Shown here: in pieces, positions 15,348 to 22,857 of the stretch
How positions within the stretch are numbered: the first letter of the stretch is position 1
Layout: every line of letters begins with the position of its first letter
DNA from: a virus
Reading direction: 5' to 3' (one strand)
DNA length: 31,005 nucleotides
IMG/VR virus record: IMGVR_UViG_3300032316_000255
Coordinates: 1 to 31,005 of that record
Translations under genes and position numbers: made by a program
Notes under the pieces: generated by a model
The model's database searches: none
Told to the model about the DNA's origin: nothing
What the model saw: the letters and a program-made list of their open reading frames with translations, nothing else

Positions 15348-16614
15348 TTAAAGCTAACTCCGCTAACGAACGCTTGTCATGCAGACTTGCGTAGATGCGC
15401 TCGTCAATAGTCTTATTACAGATTATAACATAACACCACACTTCTTTTGTCTGCCCGCTGCGGTGCAATCGTCCAATGGTCTGTTCGTAAAGCTCAAGCG
15501 ACCACGGCAGAGATAAGAAAATGATTTTATTGCCGCCGAACTGTAGGTTCAGCCCGTGCCCTGCGCTCTTTGGATGCAGGGCCAAAAGCTCAAGTTCACC
15601 TTTGTTCCACTTGTCAACAACATTTGCGTCATCCATAGTAGAGAGTTGTGGATAACGTCTTTTAAGTTCTGCTAACTCTTCTTTGTAGTTATAAACGATG
15701 ATCGTGTTCGCTCGTTGATTCTCTTCGAGTATTTCATCCAACAGATCAAACTTATGGGATCCGATCCATTCCGGCTTATCCAGTCCGTAAATGAAGCCGC
15801 CGGCAAGTTGCTGAAGCTTTTGCGTAACAACCGCCGCCGTTGGAGCGCTGATGGTCTGATTAAGTTCAAGGACAAAATCCTTTTTCATTTTATTATACGG
15901 CGCGAGATCCATATCGCAACGCATTGGTATGACGTTTAGCGGCGGCAACTTATCTTTATACTCGCCAGCCTCTAGCACATACGACGCTGGTTTGATCGCG
16001 GCCATGACATGCGTGAGCGCTTCCGGCAGCGGTTCCCACTGTTGATAGTCACGATTAACACAGTAAAAATACTGTTGCAGGAACGCGCCTTTGCTGCGGC
16101 CTAACAGCTTCTGGTCAACGACTTTACATTGACCGAACACGTCTTCCAGACCGTTAGACGTAAACGATCCTGTCAAGCCCCAGCGTATGTGAAACTTGTC
16201 AAGGATTTTTAATAAGTATTTAAACCTTTTACCGCTTGGGTTTTTTAATCGCGTAAGCTCATCAAAAACCAAACCGTCAAAAGTAGTGGGATCAATGCTA
16301 GGAATATTGTCATAGTTCGTCACCACTATATCGGCGTCAGAGTCAAAGGCGGCTTTGCGTTGCGCTGGCGTGCCAACTGCAACAGATATATCAAATTCAG
16401 GGCACCATTTCTGCCCTTCCTGTCGCCAAACATCAGTGCAAACGCGCTTTGGTGCAAGCACTAACCAGCGATCAACGAAGCCGCGGGCTAACATTTCTGT
16501 CATCGCGGTTAATGTTATTGCTGTTTTACCTGCGCCGACAGGCGCAAGAATCAGTGCTCTATCGCGTGCGAAGAGAAAGTCTGCGGCTTCATGTTGATAC
16601 GGTCGTAAGTCCAT
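15334..16614 (-). CDS. SNF2-type superfamily 2 DNA helicase/translocase
   Basis: This 426-residue protein has LRPYQHEAADFLFARDRAL at the start, Walker A APVGAGKT (Lys30), and motif Ia LVLAPKRVCTDVW. The DEAD-like box is VFDELTRLKN (Asp118-Glu119), and motif III is LTGS (148-150). In the second RecA domain it has the SAGHGLNLQFGG stretch, the IIFLSLPWSLELYEQ strand, and motif VI QTIGRLHRSGQ with its arginine finger (about 378-388). It is a compact SNF2 family member without accessory domains. It would use ATP to move on duplex DNA during phage replication or recombination. Phage SNF2 proteins usually lie beside a VRR-NUC protein, as here, where the nuclease gene overlaps its start by 64 bases. 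Confidence 0.92.
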   Translation of the reverse strand: MDLRPYQHEAADFLFARDRALILAPVGAGKTAITLTAMTEMLARGFVDRWLVLAPKRVCTDVWRQEGQKWCPEFDISVAVGTPAQRKAAFDSDADIVVTNYDNIPSIDPTTFDGLVFDELTRLKNPSGKRFKYLLKILDKFHIRWGLTGSFTSNGLEDVFGQCKVVDQKLLGRSKGAFLQQYFYCVNRDYQQWEPLPEALTHVMAAIKPASYVLEAGEYKDKLPPLNVIPMRCDMDLAPYNKMKKDFVLELNQTISAPTAAVVTQKLQQLAGGFIYGLDKPEWIGSHKFDLLDEILEENQRANTIIVYNYKEELAELKRRYPQLSTMDDANVVDKWNKGELELLALHPKSAGHGLNLQFGGNKIIFLSLPWSLELYEQTIGRLHRSGQTKEVWCYVIICNKTIDERIYASLHDKRSLAELALNELA

Positions 16615-16874
16615 CTATCTACCTGTTCACGATTCCAGAGGCACGCATAACGCTGATTCAATTTACGCATATCTTCGGCAAATAATTTTTGTAGCGCGGA
16701 CAGCTTGCCGCCGTCCTTTTTTAACTCTACAAACCACGTCTCGCCGTTTGGCAAACAGACAATTCTGTCAGAAACGCCACGATTTGATAGGCTGTTAAAT
16801 TTAAATGCAAGGCCGTTAAGTGATTGAACGGACTTAACAAAGTAGCGTTCAATGTCTTTTTCCAAATCAATCAT
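16551..16874 (-). CDS. VRR-NUC domain nuclease
   Basis: This is a 107-residue protein. NRGVSDRIVCLPNGETWFVE followed by LKKDGGKLSALQKLFAEDM gives the PD-(D/E)xK core of VRR-NUC proteins. Asp36 lies in GVSDR, Glu50-Leu-Lys52 form the ExK, and Gln62 follows. The N-terminal helix EKDIERYFVKSVQSL is also family-typical. Stand-alone phage VRR-NUC enzymes act as structure-specific endonucleases, for example on branched DNA. It is the first gene of the leftward operon, and its end overlaps the helicase start, so the two are probably produced together and may process replication intermediates jointly. Its promoter should lie in the 64-base gap it shares with the rightward operon. Confidence 0.88.
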   Translation of the reverse strand: MIDLEKDIERYFVKSVQSLNGLAFKFNSLSNRGVSDRIVCLPNGETWFVELKKDGGKLSALQKLFAEDMRKLNQRYACLWNREQVDRWTYDRINMKPQTFSSHAIEH

Positions 16875-16884
16875 AAAAAACTTA

Positions 16885-16914
16885 TTGACACATCTGTAAT
16901 AAATTGTCTAGTAT
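16885..16914 (+). promoter_or_regulatory. Sigma70-like promoter for the rightward replication operon
   Basis: TTGACA (16885-16890), a perfect -35 box, and TAGTAT (16909-16914) as a -10 box are separated by 18 bases, with transcription expected near 16921 and the ATG at 16939. GAAAGG (16924-16929) is the ribosome-binding site. The spacer contains TGTAATAAAT, which recurs at two early-gene leaders on the other strand (27501-27510 and 27872-27881), so a regulator may bind here. Confidence 0.6.
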
Positions 16915-16938
16915 GCAAATCACGAAAGGTAGTCTACA

Positions 16939-18045
16939 ATGCACTCGGATATAGTCGGCGGTTCCACAGCGAAGCGCGTAATGAACTGCCCTGGCTCAGT
17001 TAAGCTGGCGCAATCCGTTCCCCCAAGACCATCATCAAAATATGCAGAGGAAGGATCACTGTTACATGACGCAATGGACAAGATCCTCTCTCACAGTGCA
17101 TCTCCTGATGATTTCGGTCTTGGCGATGATCTCATTGAGCGTAAACTACGCCCTGCCCTTGACGCGCTGAATGAGATTGATCCTGACACACAGATGGAAT
17201 TTCAGACTGAAGTTTCCGTCTCTTTCGGAGGGTATCTAGCTGGCGTATTCGGATCCTGTGACCTCATTGGTCGTATTGGCAATCGTGCAATTGTTCTCGA
17301 TTGGAAGTTTGGTGATGGGGTGGCGGTGGATGCTGTCGAGAACCATCAGCTTATGTTTTATGCCGCTGCGGCTATGCGGACTGATGACGTCCGTTGGGCG
17401 TTCGAGGGCGTTACTGAAATAGAGTGTGTCATTGTCCAGCCGCCATATGTCAAGCGTTGGCTTACAACGCCTGGGCGCGTTAAGGCGTTTGAGCGTGAGC
17501 TGTATGATGCTGTAACGGTAGCATTGCGGCCTAATGCGCCTGTGGCGCTTGGCGATCATTGCAAGTGGTGCCCTGCTAAACCTATTTGCCCTGCAATGAC
17601 GGGCGAGACAGAGCGCGCGCTAAAGACTAAACTCAACAGTATAACGCCAGAGGGCTACGGCAATGCGCTTATTATCGCTGACCGCGTTGAAGAGTGGGCT
17701 AAAGAAATACGCAGCATGGCGCAGCAAGCGCTTGAGAACGGTATCGCCATCCCAGGATTTAAACTTGTGCCAAAGCGTCCGACCCGTCAGTGGGTCAACG
17801 ACGAAGGCGCACTGGAAGCTCTTAGAGAAATGGGACTTGAGCTTGATGAATTAACAGAGACGAAGTTAAGATCGCCAGCGCAGTTAGAGAAGGTGTTGAA
17901 GAAACACAAGCTCGAACTGCCGAAAGATCACGTCGTCGCTGTTTCAACGGGTAACACGATTGCGCCGGAGTCAGATCCGCGTCCAGCCGTGTTGCAACTC
18001 GGTAAGCACATCCGTGCTGCCACACTTAAACTACAGGTGAAGTAA
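16939..18045 (+). CDS. DUF2800 protein, Cas4/AddB-like PD-(D/E)xK nuclease
   Basis: This is a 368-residue protein. The GSTAKRVMNCPGSVKL opening, AEEGSLLHDAM (His43), FGSCDLIG (Asp108), AIVLDWKFGDG (Asp121, Lys123) and NHQLMFYA (Gln137) give the RecB-type nuclease order H-D-(D)xK-Q. Cys17 together with Cys208, Cys211 and Cys217 (HCKWCPAKPICPA) reproduces the one-plus-three Cys iron-sulfur arrangement of Cas4 and AddB. DUF2800 genes head many phage replication modules, normally followed by an SSB-like gene and a family A polymerase, exactly as here. It probably trims DNA ends for replication or recombination. It is the first gene after the promoter at 16885, and its TAA overlaps the next ATG (TAATG). 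Confidence 0.88.
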   Translation: MHSDIVGGSTAKRVMNCPGSVKLAQSVPPRPSSKYAEEGSLLHDAMDKILSHSASPDDFGLGDDLIERKLRPALDALNEIDPDTQMEFQTEVSVSFGGYLAGVFGSCDLIGRIGNRAIVLDWKFGDGVAVDAVENHQLMFYAAAAMRTDDVRWAFEGVTEIECVIVQPPYVKRWLTTPGRVKAFERELYDAVTVALRPNAPVALGDHCKWCPAKPICPAMTGETERALKTKLNSITPEGYGNALIIADRVEEWAKEIRSMAQQALENGIAIPGFKLVPKRPTRQWVNDEGALEALREMGLELDELTETKLRSPAQLEKVLKKHKLELPKDHVVAVSTGNTIAPESDPRPAVLQLGKHIRAATLKLQVK

Positions 18046-18677
18046 TGTCCGATTTAGTAAAGTTTAATGTTGAACATAACGTAATAGCTAATCTTTCACA
18101 GGTGTTGCGTTCGGTTAAAACCGACTTTGCGCCTATGAACGCGGCAATTATCAAGATGGACAAGACCGGCCACTGGGTTGTCGGCGCTGACCAGACTGAA
18201 ATTGAGAAGACTAGCGTATGGGCGGTCAATCCTTTTTCTTTCATCCACGGCTTTATTGCTTGGGGACAAGGCGAAGTATTGGCTGAGAAGATGTATCCGA
18301 TAAATGTCGATCTTGATTCAATAGATCTTGGGCCACCTCCTAGTGGCGCTGCGCGTGGTTGGGAAAACCAACTGGGCATGGCTGTGAAATGTGTGCAAGG
18401 CTCTGATGAAGAGTTAAACGCGCGTTTCTCAACAACGTCAGTTGGTGGTAAGCGCGCCCTAACAGCGCTTATGCACCAAGTAGCGGATAAATCTGACTCA
18501 GATCCTGAAGCGATAGTGCCGCTGGTAGAACTTGGTAGTGAATACTACGCACATAAGGTTTATGGTCGTGTTTACACTCCTGTATTTAAGATCATTAAGT
18601 GGATCGGCTTAGACGGCAGCGCCGGTGAGGATGTGATACCTGAACCGGCAAGCACGGTGCGCCGCCGCCGTAGCTGA
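18045..18677 (+). CDS. Probable single-stranded DNA-binding protein
   Basis: This is a 210-residue protein: FAPMNAAIIKMDKTGHWVVG, then FIAWGQGEVLAEKMYP, GWENQLGMAVKCVQGS and YGRVYTPVFKIIKWIGLDG. The alternating beta pattern and the order nuclease, this gene, polymerase agree with the SSB-like (DUF2815-type) gene of comparable phage modules. The C-terminus is an acidic and Pro-containing linker (SAGEDVIPEPASTV) ending in RRRRS, which is not the usual acidic SSB tip. The OB-fold assignment is inferred from position and strand pattern; I see no exact motif. Coupling to the DUF2800 gene is by a TAATG junction. Two tandem hairpins follow it. Confidence 0.6.
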   Translation: MSDLVKFNVEHNVIANLSQVLRSVKTDFAPMNAAIIKMDKTGHWVVGADQTEIEKTSVWAVNPFSFIHGFIAWGQGEVLAEKMYPINVDLDSIDLGPPPSGAARGWENQLGMAVKCVQGSDEELNARFSTTSVGGKRALTALMHQVADKSDSDPEAIVPLVELGSEYYAHKVYGRVYTPVFKIIKWIGLDGSAGEDVIPEPASTVRRRRS

Positions 18678-18681
18678 TATT

Positions 18682-18708
18682 CATCTAGGTATGATCGTCT
18701 CCTAGATG
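18682..18708. promoter_or_regulatory. Perfect 8-bp inverted repeat, operator or attenuator candidate
   Basis: CATCTAGG and CCTAGATG are exact inverse copies separated by 11 bases. It starts 4 bases after the SSB-like stop. There is no T run after it, so a simple intrinsic terminator is unlikely. A protein-binding site or RNA stem is possible. Confidence 0.5.
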
Positions 18709-18713
18709 GATTG

Positions 18714-18747
18714 CGGGGCGGTATTCGCGTGACATCGGGCCGCCCCG
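18714..18747. promoter_or_regulatory. Second perfect 8-bp GC-rich inverted repeat
   Basis: CGGGGCGG and CCGCCCCG pair across an 18-base loop, 5 bases after the previous repeat. It is followed by TTAACTTCC, not a U tract. With the upstream hairpin it fills most of the 97-base gap before the HTH gene, so it may set expression of the second half of the operon. Confidence 0.5.
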
Positions 18748-18774
18748 TTAACTTCCAAACAGAAAGATAAGAAG

Positions 18775-18954
18775 ATGGCCGAACGTAAAGTTTGGAATGA
18801 TGCAACACGTCTAACGTCCAAAGAACAAGAGGTATATAAACTCTTTCAAAAGGGCTTTAGAGTTAAAGACATCGCTGTGATTCTTAGCATTACGCCAAGC
18901 GCAGCGCGGACAAGATTAGCTCTAGCAAAGGATAAGGTGCGCTGTGGCGGATAA
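18775..18954 (+). CDS. Small sigma-4/LuxR-type HTH protein (59 aa)
   Basis: The frame MAERKVWNDATRLTSKEQEV continues YKLFQKGFRVKDIAVILSIT, then PSAARTRLALAKDKV. The pattern LTSKEQEVYxLFxKGFxxKDIAxxLxITPSAARTRLxxAK is that of a sigma-70 region 4 or LuxR-type helix-turn-helix, with the recognition helix around residues 38-50. It has no other domain, so it is probably a small transcription regulator or RNA polymerase-binding factor. AGATAAGAAG stands before the ATG. Its end overlaps the GTG of the next gene by 11 bases. Sitting right after two hairpins, it might regulate them. That is inference. Confidence 0.7.
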   Translation: MAERKVWNDATRLTSKEQEVYKLFQKGFRVKDIAVILSITPSAARTRLALAKDKVRCGG

Positions 18955-19549
18955 ACTTTTCATACCGGCCTACTGGCCGTTCTTTAAATCGGGCGAACTG
19001 CGTCGCTTCGATTATACCGCGCCGGATACACCGTCGTTCACGTCTGTGTTTAGTTACGACAAGGGCAGCGATAGTATGTTGTATAACAACTACGACAGCG
19101 CCGGGACGTGGCTGAACAAATGGTATTATCAATATCGCACTGGCTTTGGCGTTGCTGAATGGCGCGATGATTATCCTGGCAACAAGAAAGTTGTTCTTAA
19201 TCCGCCGATAGGCTGGGGTGAATTTCAGGACGTTGGGTCTGATTACATTGATTACCCTGCGTTTGATTTCTTTAAATGCTGGCCGCCAGCCGCAAGTAAG
19301 GGCGTGCAGATCGTGCACTTTGAAGAGCACATCTCACAAATCAATGTGATGGGCGTGTATTACCAAGACGTGATCCAGTTCACCTATCTACAGAACTGGA
19401 ACGGCAAGCCCGCAACAGGCGCGCGTTACTGGATGGCGCTTGGCGTCGGGCCGATCAAGACGCAGTTCTTAACGCAGGACGCGAAAGATCCAACGAAGAT
19501 AGAGGAGTCAGTCGTATGGGAAGCGAAGATAACGACCGTGAACGGGTAA
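18944..19549 (+). CDS. Aromatic-rich protein of unknown function in the replication operon
   Basis: This is a 201-residue protein from a GTG start, with AAGGT 5 bases upstream. It is unusually rich in Tyr, Trp, Phe and Asp: FIPAYWPFFKSGELRRFDYT, LNKWYYQYRTGFGVAEWRDD, DYIDYPAFDFFKCWPP and FEEHISQINVMGVYYQDVIQ. No signal peptide, membrane segment or known catalytic motif is visible. The composition resembles extracellular beta proteins or carbohydrate-binding domains more than replication factors, so it looks out of place here. It overlaps the HTH gene by 11 bases and the coiled-coil gene by 34, so it is expressed with them. I do not recognise the family. Confidence 0.65.
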   Translation: MADKLFIPAYWPFFKSGELRRFDYTAPDTPSFTSVFSYDKGSDSMLYNNYDSAGTWLNKWYYQYRTGFGVAEWRDDYPGNKKVVLNPPIGWGEFQDVGSDYIDYPAFDFFKCWPPAASKGVQIVHFEEHISQINVMGVYYQDVIQFTYLQNWNGKPATGARYWMALGVGPIKTQFLTQDAKDPTKIEESVVWEAKITTVNG

Positions 19550-19905
19550 GAGATATTATTAAACGTCTGCTAAATCGCGCGGTAAATGCTGAGATTATAA
19601 AAGAAAAGCCAAACCTTTATTATGACGCAGCGCATCAAATTGAACAACTCTACGATGAGAATGAAACGCTGCGCCGCGACGTAAAGACAGCGGTTATGGG
19701 TGACAGCGCAGAATTGCGGGATGTAAAGCGCGAGAATGCGAAGTTTTACGCGCAGGCTGAGATGAACGCTCGGCTGCTAACTGAAAACGCAAGTCTCCGC
19801 GCTGAGAATAAGATGTTGCGAGAAAGATTAGACGAAATTTGGCAAGGATTACAAACAGTGTGCGGCGACGTCCGCGCCGCTATTCGGGAGAGTGGGGATG
19901 AGTGA
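19516..19905 (+). CDS. Coiled-coil protein of unknown function
   Basis: This is a 129-residue protein. After an N-terminal stretch (RVRDIIKRLLNRAVNAEIIK) and a helix beginning AAHQIEQLYDENETLRRDV, residues about 75-112 form a clear coiled coil (LLTENASLRAENKMLRERLD). It probably forms dimers, but no enzymatic motif is visible. AGAGGAG (19501-19507) is a strong ribosome-binding site 8 bases before the ATG, which explains independent translation despite the 34-base overlap with the previous gene. The following ATG at 19898 overlaps its stop. Confidence 0.7.
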   Translation: MGSEDNDRERVRDIIKRLLNRAVNAEIIKEKPNLYYDAAHQIEQLYDENETLRRDVKTAVMGDSAELRDVKRENAKFYAQAEMNARLLTENASLRAENKMLRERLDEIWQGLQTVCGDVRAAIRESGDE

Positions 19906-20074
19906 CGAAGAAACACGACTAAAGCAACTGATGGGCGATCTACTATTCACCATTAAAGAATACTCTGACAAACATGAGAAACCCGATGAGATACTTTTTG
20001 TTCTTGACCGCATCGTTGACGCTTATCGCACAGCCTTTGAAAGCACAGGAGGTGGAGACGCCAAGATTCACTGA
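19898..20074 (+). CDS. Small hypothetical protein (58 aa)
   Basis: The frame begins MSDEETRLKQLMGDLLFTIK, then EYSDKHEKPDEILFVLDRIV and DAYRTAFE, an all-helical acidic protein. The ATG at 19898 is preferred over a GTG two codons earlier because GGGAGAGTGGGG precedes it. It overlaps the coiled-coil gene by 8 bases. Its last 89 bases overlap, in another frame, the signal-peptide gene at 19986. Both frames look like real proteins; the helical pattern here continues through most of the overlap. The function is unknown. Confidence 0.5.
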   Translation: MSDEETRLKQLMGDLLFTIKEYSDKHEKPDEILFVLDRIVDAYRTAFESTGGGDAKIH

Positions 20075-20213
20075 GATGAATTACGGCGAACAGACTTTCA
20101 TCTACGACCGCAACGGGCGCATGGTCGCTGCGGGCGTAGGCGATGAGTATGGCATGTATTACAGCAACCGCTACGGCCAGACTATCGGCACAAGATATGA
20201 TGCGCCAAAATGA
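19986..20213 (+). CDS. Small secreted or periplasmic protein (75 aa)
   Basis: MRYFLFLTASLTLIAQPLKA is a classical signal peptide (basic start, 12-residue hydrophobic core, Ala at -1), with cleavage expected before QEVE. The mature part of about 55 residues reads FTEMNYGEQTFIYDRNGRMV, then GDEYGMYYSNRYGQTIGTRY. Its Tyr/Gly-rich character recalls small outer-surface or periplasmic proteins. An ATG at 19974 would add four residues, but only the one at 19986 has a weak GAGAA upstream. Its TGA overlaps the polymerase ATG (ATGA at 20210). A secreted product inside a replication operon is unusual and could alter the host envelope, for instance as superinfection exclusion. That is speculation from its location signal. 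Confidence 0.6.
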   Translation: MRYFLFLTASLTLIAQPLKAQEVETPRFTEMNYGEQTFIYDRNGRMVAAGVGDEYGMYYSNRYGQTIGTRYDAPK

Positions 20214-22132
20214 TCTGGCTCGATTTTGAAACGCGCAGCGAGTGCGATCTGACGACGGCGGGCGTATATAACTACGCTCGTCATCCGACGACGCAGATCT
20301 TGTGCATGGCCTTTGCATTTAACAACGATAGCGTCAACGTCACAACTAACGTGTCGGAGATGCGTAAGATAATATCTGAGGCGCATGACCAACAGATCTG
20401 CGCGCACAACGCCGCTTTCGAGCGGCTTATTATCACGCATGTGCTCGGCATACCGATGGTTATAGATCGCTTCTACTGCACCTCTGCACAGGCACGCGCT
20501 AACTGTATGCCAGGATCGCTAGAAGATGTCGGTCGTTTCATGGGCGCGTCAATGCGTAAAGATCACAAAGGTGGCGCGCTCGTTAAGAAGCTCTGCACGC
20601 CGCCGTTCAAAGGCACTGATGAAGACATGCAGGGATTGATTAACTACTGCGCGCAGGACGTTCGCGTCATGCGTGACTTTAGCCTACGCATACAGCCGTT
20701 GAGCGAAGAACAGCTTAAAGATTATCACGTCAACGAGCGCATCAACGACAGAGGCGTGCGCGTCGATGTCGGACTATGCAAAGCCGCGCTAGCGTATTCT
20801 GAGATTGAGGTTGTTGATATTCAAAAGCGCGTGACTGAGATTACGAAAGGCGCGATCACATCAGTCCGCAGTCCTAAGATGCGCGAGTGGGTGTTAGCGC
20901 GGCTGGGGCCGGATGCGTTAAAGCTGGCTGTCAAGAACGATAAGCCGTCTATCGACAAGAGCGTGCGGGCCGCGCTGTTGTCAATAGACGACCCTGACCA
21001 AGTGCCGCCCGATGTTCTTGAGGTTATCCAAGCCGCCGATGATATGTGGGCGTCGTCTGTCGCTAAGTTCAAACGCCTCGAACAACTCGCGGGTGATGAT
21101 AATCGCGTGCGCGGCGCGTTTGTATTCGCAGGTGGCAGCGCAACAGGTAGAGCGTCATCATACGGGGCGCAAGTGCATAACTTCGCGCGTAAGTGTGCAG
21201 ACAAACCAGACTCGGTTCGTCAAGATATGGTGCGTCGTAAACCGATAGTGCCTATACATGGTAAGCGCGTCACTGATGTGCTCAAGGGTATGTTACGCCC
21301 CGCGTTAATACCAGCCACTAACAAAAAGTTTGTAGTAGCAGACTGGGCGTCCATTGAAGCCCGTATAACTCCGTGGTTGTCCAATAACGGTCAAGCCAAA
21401 CTAACTTTGTTTGAGACGGGCGCTGATGTTTATAAAGTAAACGCCGCTAAAACATTTAATATTGAAGTAGACCAAGTAACAAAAGATCAGCGACAAATCG
21501 GTAAAGTTCAAGAGCTTGCGTGTGGTTTCGCTGGCGGTGTCGGCGCGTTCGCTGCGATGGGGCGCATCTACGGCATTGATTTACCTGAGAATGAAGCAAA
21601 CAAGATGGTCAAAGGCTGGCGCAAAGCAAATGATTGGGCCGCTGAGTTCTGGTCTGCGCTAGAAGTTGCATACATTGACGCAATGCGAAATGACGACAAG
21701 GAATATGAAGCGGGCCGCGTAAAATACTTGCGGCAAAACAGACACCTTTGGTATATTCTCCCTTCGGGCCGGATGCTTTGCTATCCGTATGCCGAATTTA
21801 ATGCCGCAAAAGAAGAGGTGACATACGCAAAAGCGTCTTTCAAGCCTAGCGCCGATGCTAAACAATGGCCGCGCGCGAGGTTATGGAAAGGATTAGCTTG
21901 TGAAAATATTACACAAGCTACCGCAGCAGATATTTTACGTCATGCTTTACGCTGCCTTGATAACGAAGGTTTTGATACTGTTCTACACGTTCACGATGAA
22001 ATTGTTATTGAGACAGATAATCCAGACAAAGCACAAAAAGCATTAGAAAGAATAATGAAAACGCCGCCAGCGTGGGCGGAAGGTTTACCTTTAGACATAG
22101 AAGTTTCCGTTATGGGGCGGTATGGCAAATGA
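20210..22132 (+). CDS. Family A DNA polymerase with 3'-5' exonuclease domain
   Basis: This is a 640-residue protein. The exonuclease domain has LDFETRS (Asp5, Glu7, motif I), CAHNAAFER (motif II, about 64-72) and YCAQDV (Tyr146, Asp150, motif III). The polymerase domain has GGSATGRASS (about 308-317), motif A VADWASIEAR (Asp378, Glu383), motif B DQRQIGKVQELACGF (about 426-440) and motif C HVHDEIVIET (Asp596, Glu597). All metal-binding residues are present, so it should be an active, proofreading replicative polymerase. There is no 5'-3' exonuclease domain, as usual for phage forms of about 600-700 residues. It is joined to both neighbours by ATGA overlaps, so replication proteins are made together. 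Confidence 0.96.
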   Translation: MIWLDFETRSECDLTTAGVYNYARHPTTQILCMAFAFNNDSVNVTTNVSEMRKIISEAHDQQICAHNAAFERLIITHVLGIPMVIDRFYCTSAQARANCMPGSLEDVGRFMGASMRKDHKGGALVKKLCTPPFKGTDEDMQGLINYCAQDVRVMRDFSLRIQPLSEEQLKDYHVNERINDRGVRVDVGLCKAALAYSEIEVVDIQKRVTEITKGAITSVRSPKMREWVLARLGPDALKLAVKNDKPSIDKSVRAALLSIDDPDQVPPDVLEVIQAADDMWASSVAKFKRLEQLAGDDNRVRGAFVFAGGSATGRASSYGAQVHNFARKCADKPDSVRQDMVRRKPIVPIHGKRVTDVLKGMLRPALIPATNKKFVVADWASIEARITPWLSNNGQAKLTLFETGADVYKVNAAKTFNIEVDQVTKDQRQIGKVQELACGFAGGVGAFAAMGRIYGIDLPENEANKMVKGWRKANDWAAEFWSALEVAYIDAMRNDDKEYEAGRVKYLRQNRHLWYILPSGRMLCYPYAEFNAAKEEVTYAKASFKPSADAKQWPRARLWKGLACENITQATAADILRHALRCLDNEGFDTVLHVHDEIVIETDNPDKAQKALERIMKTPPAWAEGLPLDIEVSVMGRYGK

Positions 22133-22857
22133 TCGCGGTATGGTTTTCATGTGGTGCAGCTAGTGCAGTTGCCGCTAAATTAGCATTAGAAAAGTATTCT
22201 GATGTTCGCGTGATAAATAATCCAGTGGCTGAAGAGGACGAAGACAATCGCCGCTTCTTGCGTGACGTTGAGGCGTGGCTTGGAGTTAAGATTGAAAGCG
22301 CCGTTAATCCTAAATATCCTACGTCGTCAGCTTATGACGTGTGGGCGCATCGCAATTACATGTCCGGCGTGAGCGGTGCTGTTTGCACAGTAGAATTAAA
22401 GAAGCGTGCGCGACAAATTTGGGAACAAACAAACAAAGCCGAATGGCATGTGCTTGGCTTTACTGTTGATGAAAAACATAGGTTTAATAGGTTTGTTTTA
22501 ACTGAACGCGATAACGTTTTACCTGTTTTAATTGACGCCGGATTAACAAAACAAGATTGTTTAGATCGCATCGTAGCCGCTGGCATAAAGCCGCCGCGCG
22601 TTTATGGTCTTGGCTTTCCTAATGCTAATTGCATTGGCTGCGTAAAAGCAACGTCGCCGACATATTGGAATCTTGTCCGTCGCACACATCCAGAAGCGTT
22701 TCAACAGCGCGCCGAACAATCGAGGGGGCTCGGCGTAAAATTGGTGCGGTATAAAAACAAACGCATTTATCTTGACGAGCTTCCATCGGATGCAAAAGGA
22801 AGACCGATAGCAAAAATGCAAATTGACTGCGGTATATTTTGTGAGGAAAGAATATGA
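22129..22857 (+). CDS. PAPS-reductase-like PP-loop protein
   Basis: This is a 242-residue protein from the ATG that overlaps the polymerase stop (ATGA). IAVWFSCGAASAVAAKLALE is a PP-loop-like segment in which the usual SGGxDS reads SCGAAS. CTVELKKRARQIWE, HVLGFTVDEKHRFNRF and GLTKQDCLDRI are further landmarks of adenine-nucleotide alpha hydrolase-type phage proteins annotated as PAPS reductase. Four C-terminal Cys (NCIGC at about 185 and CGIFC near the end) could hold zinc or an iron-sulfur cluster, as in RNA- or DNA-thiolating enzymes. The reaction is unknown: sulfate reduction, nucleic-acid modification and a defence-related role are all open. The fixed position between polymerase and primase suggests a DNA-linked job. 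Confidence 0.78.
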   Translation: MIAVWFSCGAASAVAAKLALEKYSDVRVINNPVAEEDEDNRRFLRDVEAWLGVKIESAVNPKYPTSSAYDVWAHRNYMSGVSGAVCTVELKKRARQIWEQTNKAEWHVLGFTVDEKHRFNRFVLTERDNVLPVLIDAGLTKQDCLDRIVAAGIKPPRVYGLGFPNANCIGCVKATSPTYWNLVRRTHPEAFQQRAEQSRGLGVKLVRYKNKRIYLDELPSDAKGRPIAKMQIDCGIFCEERI

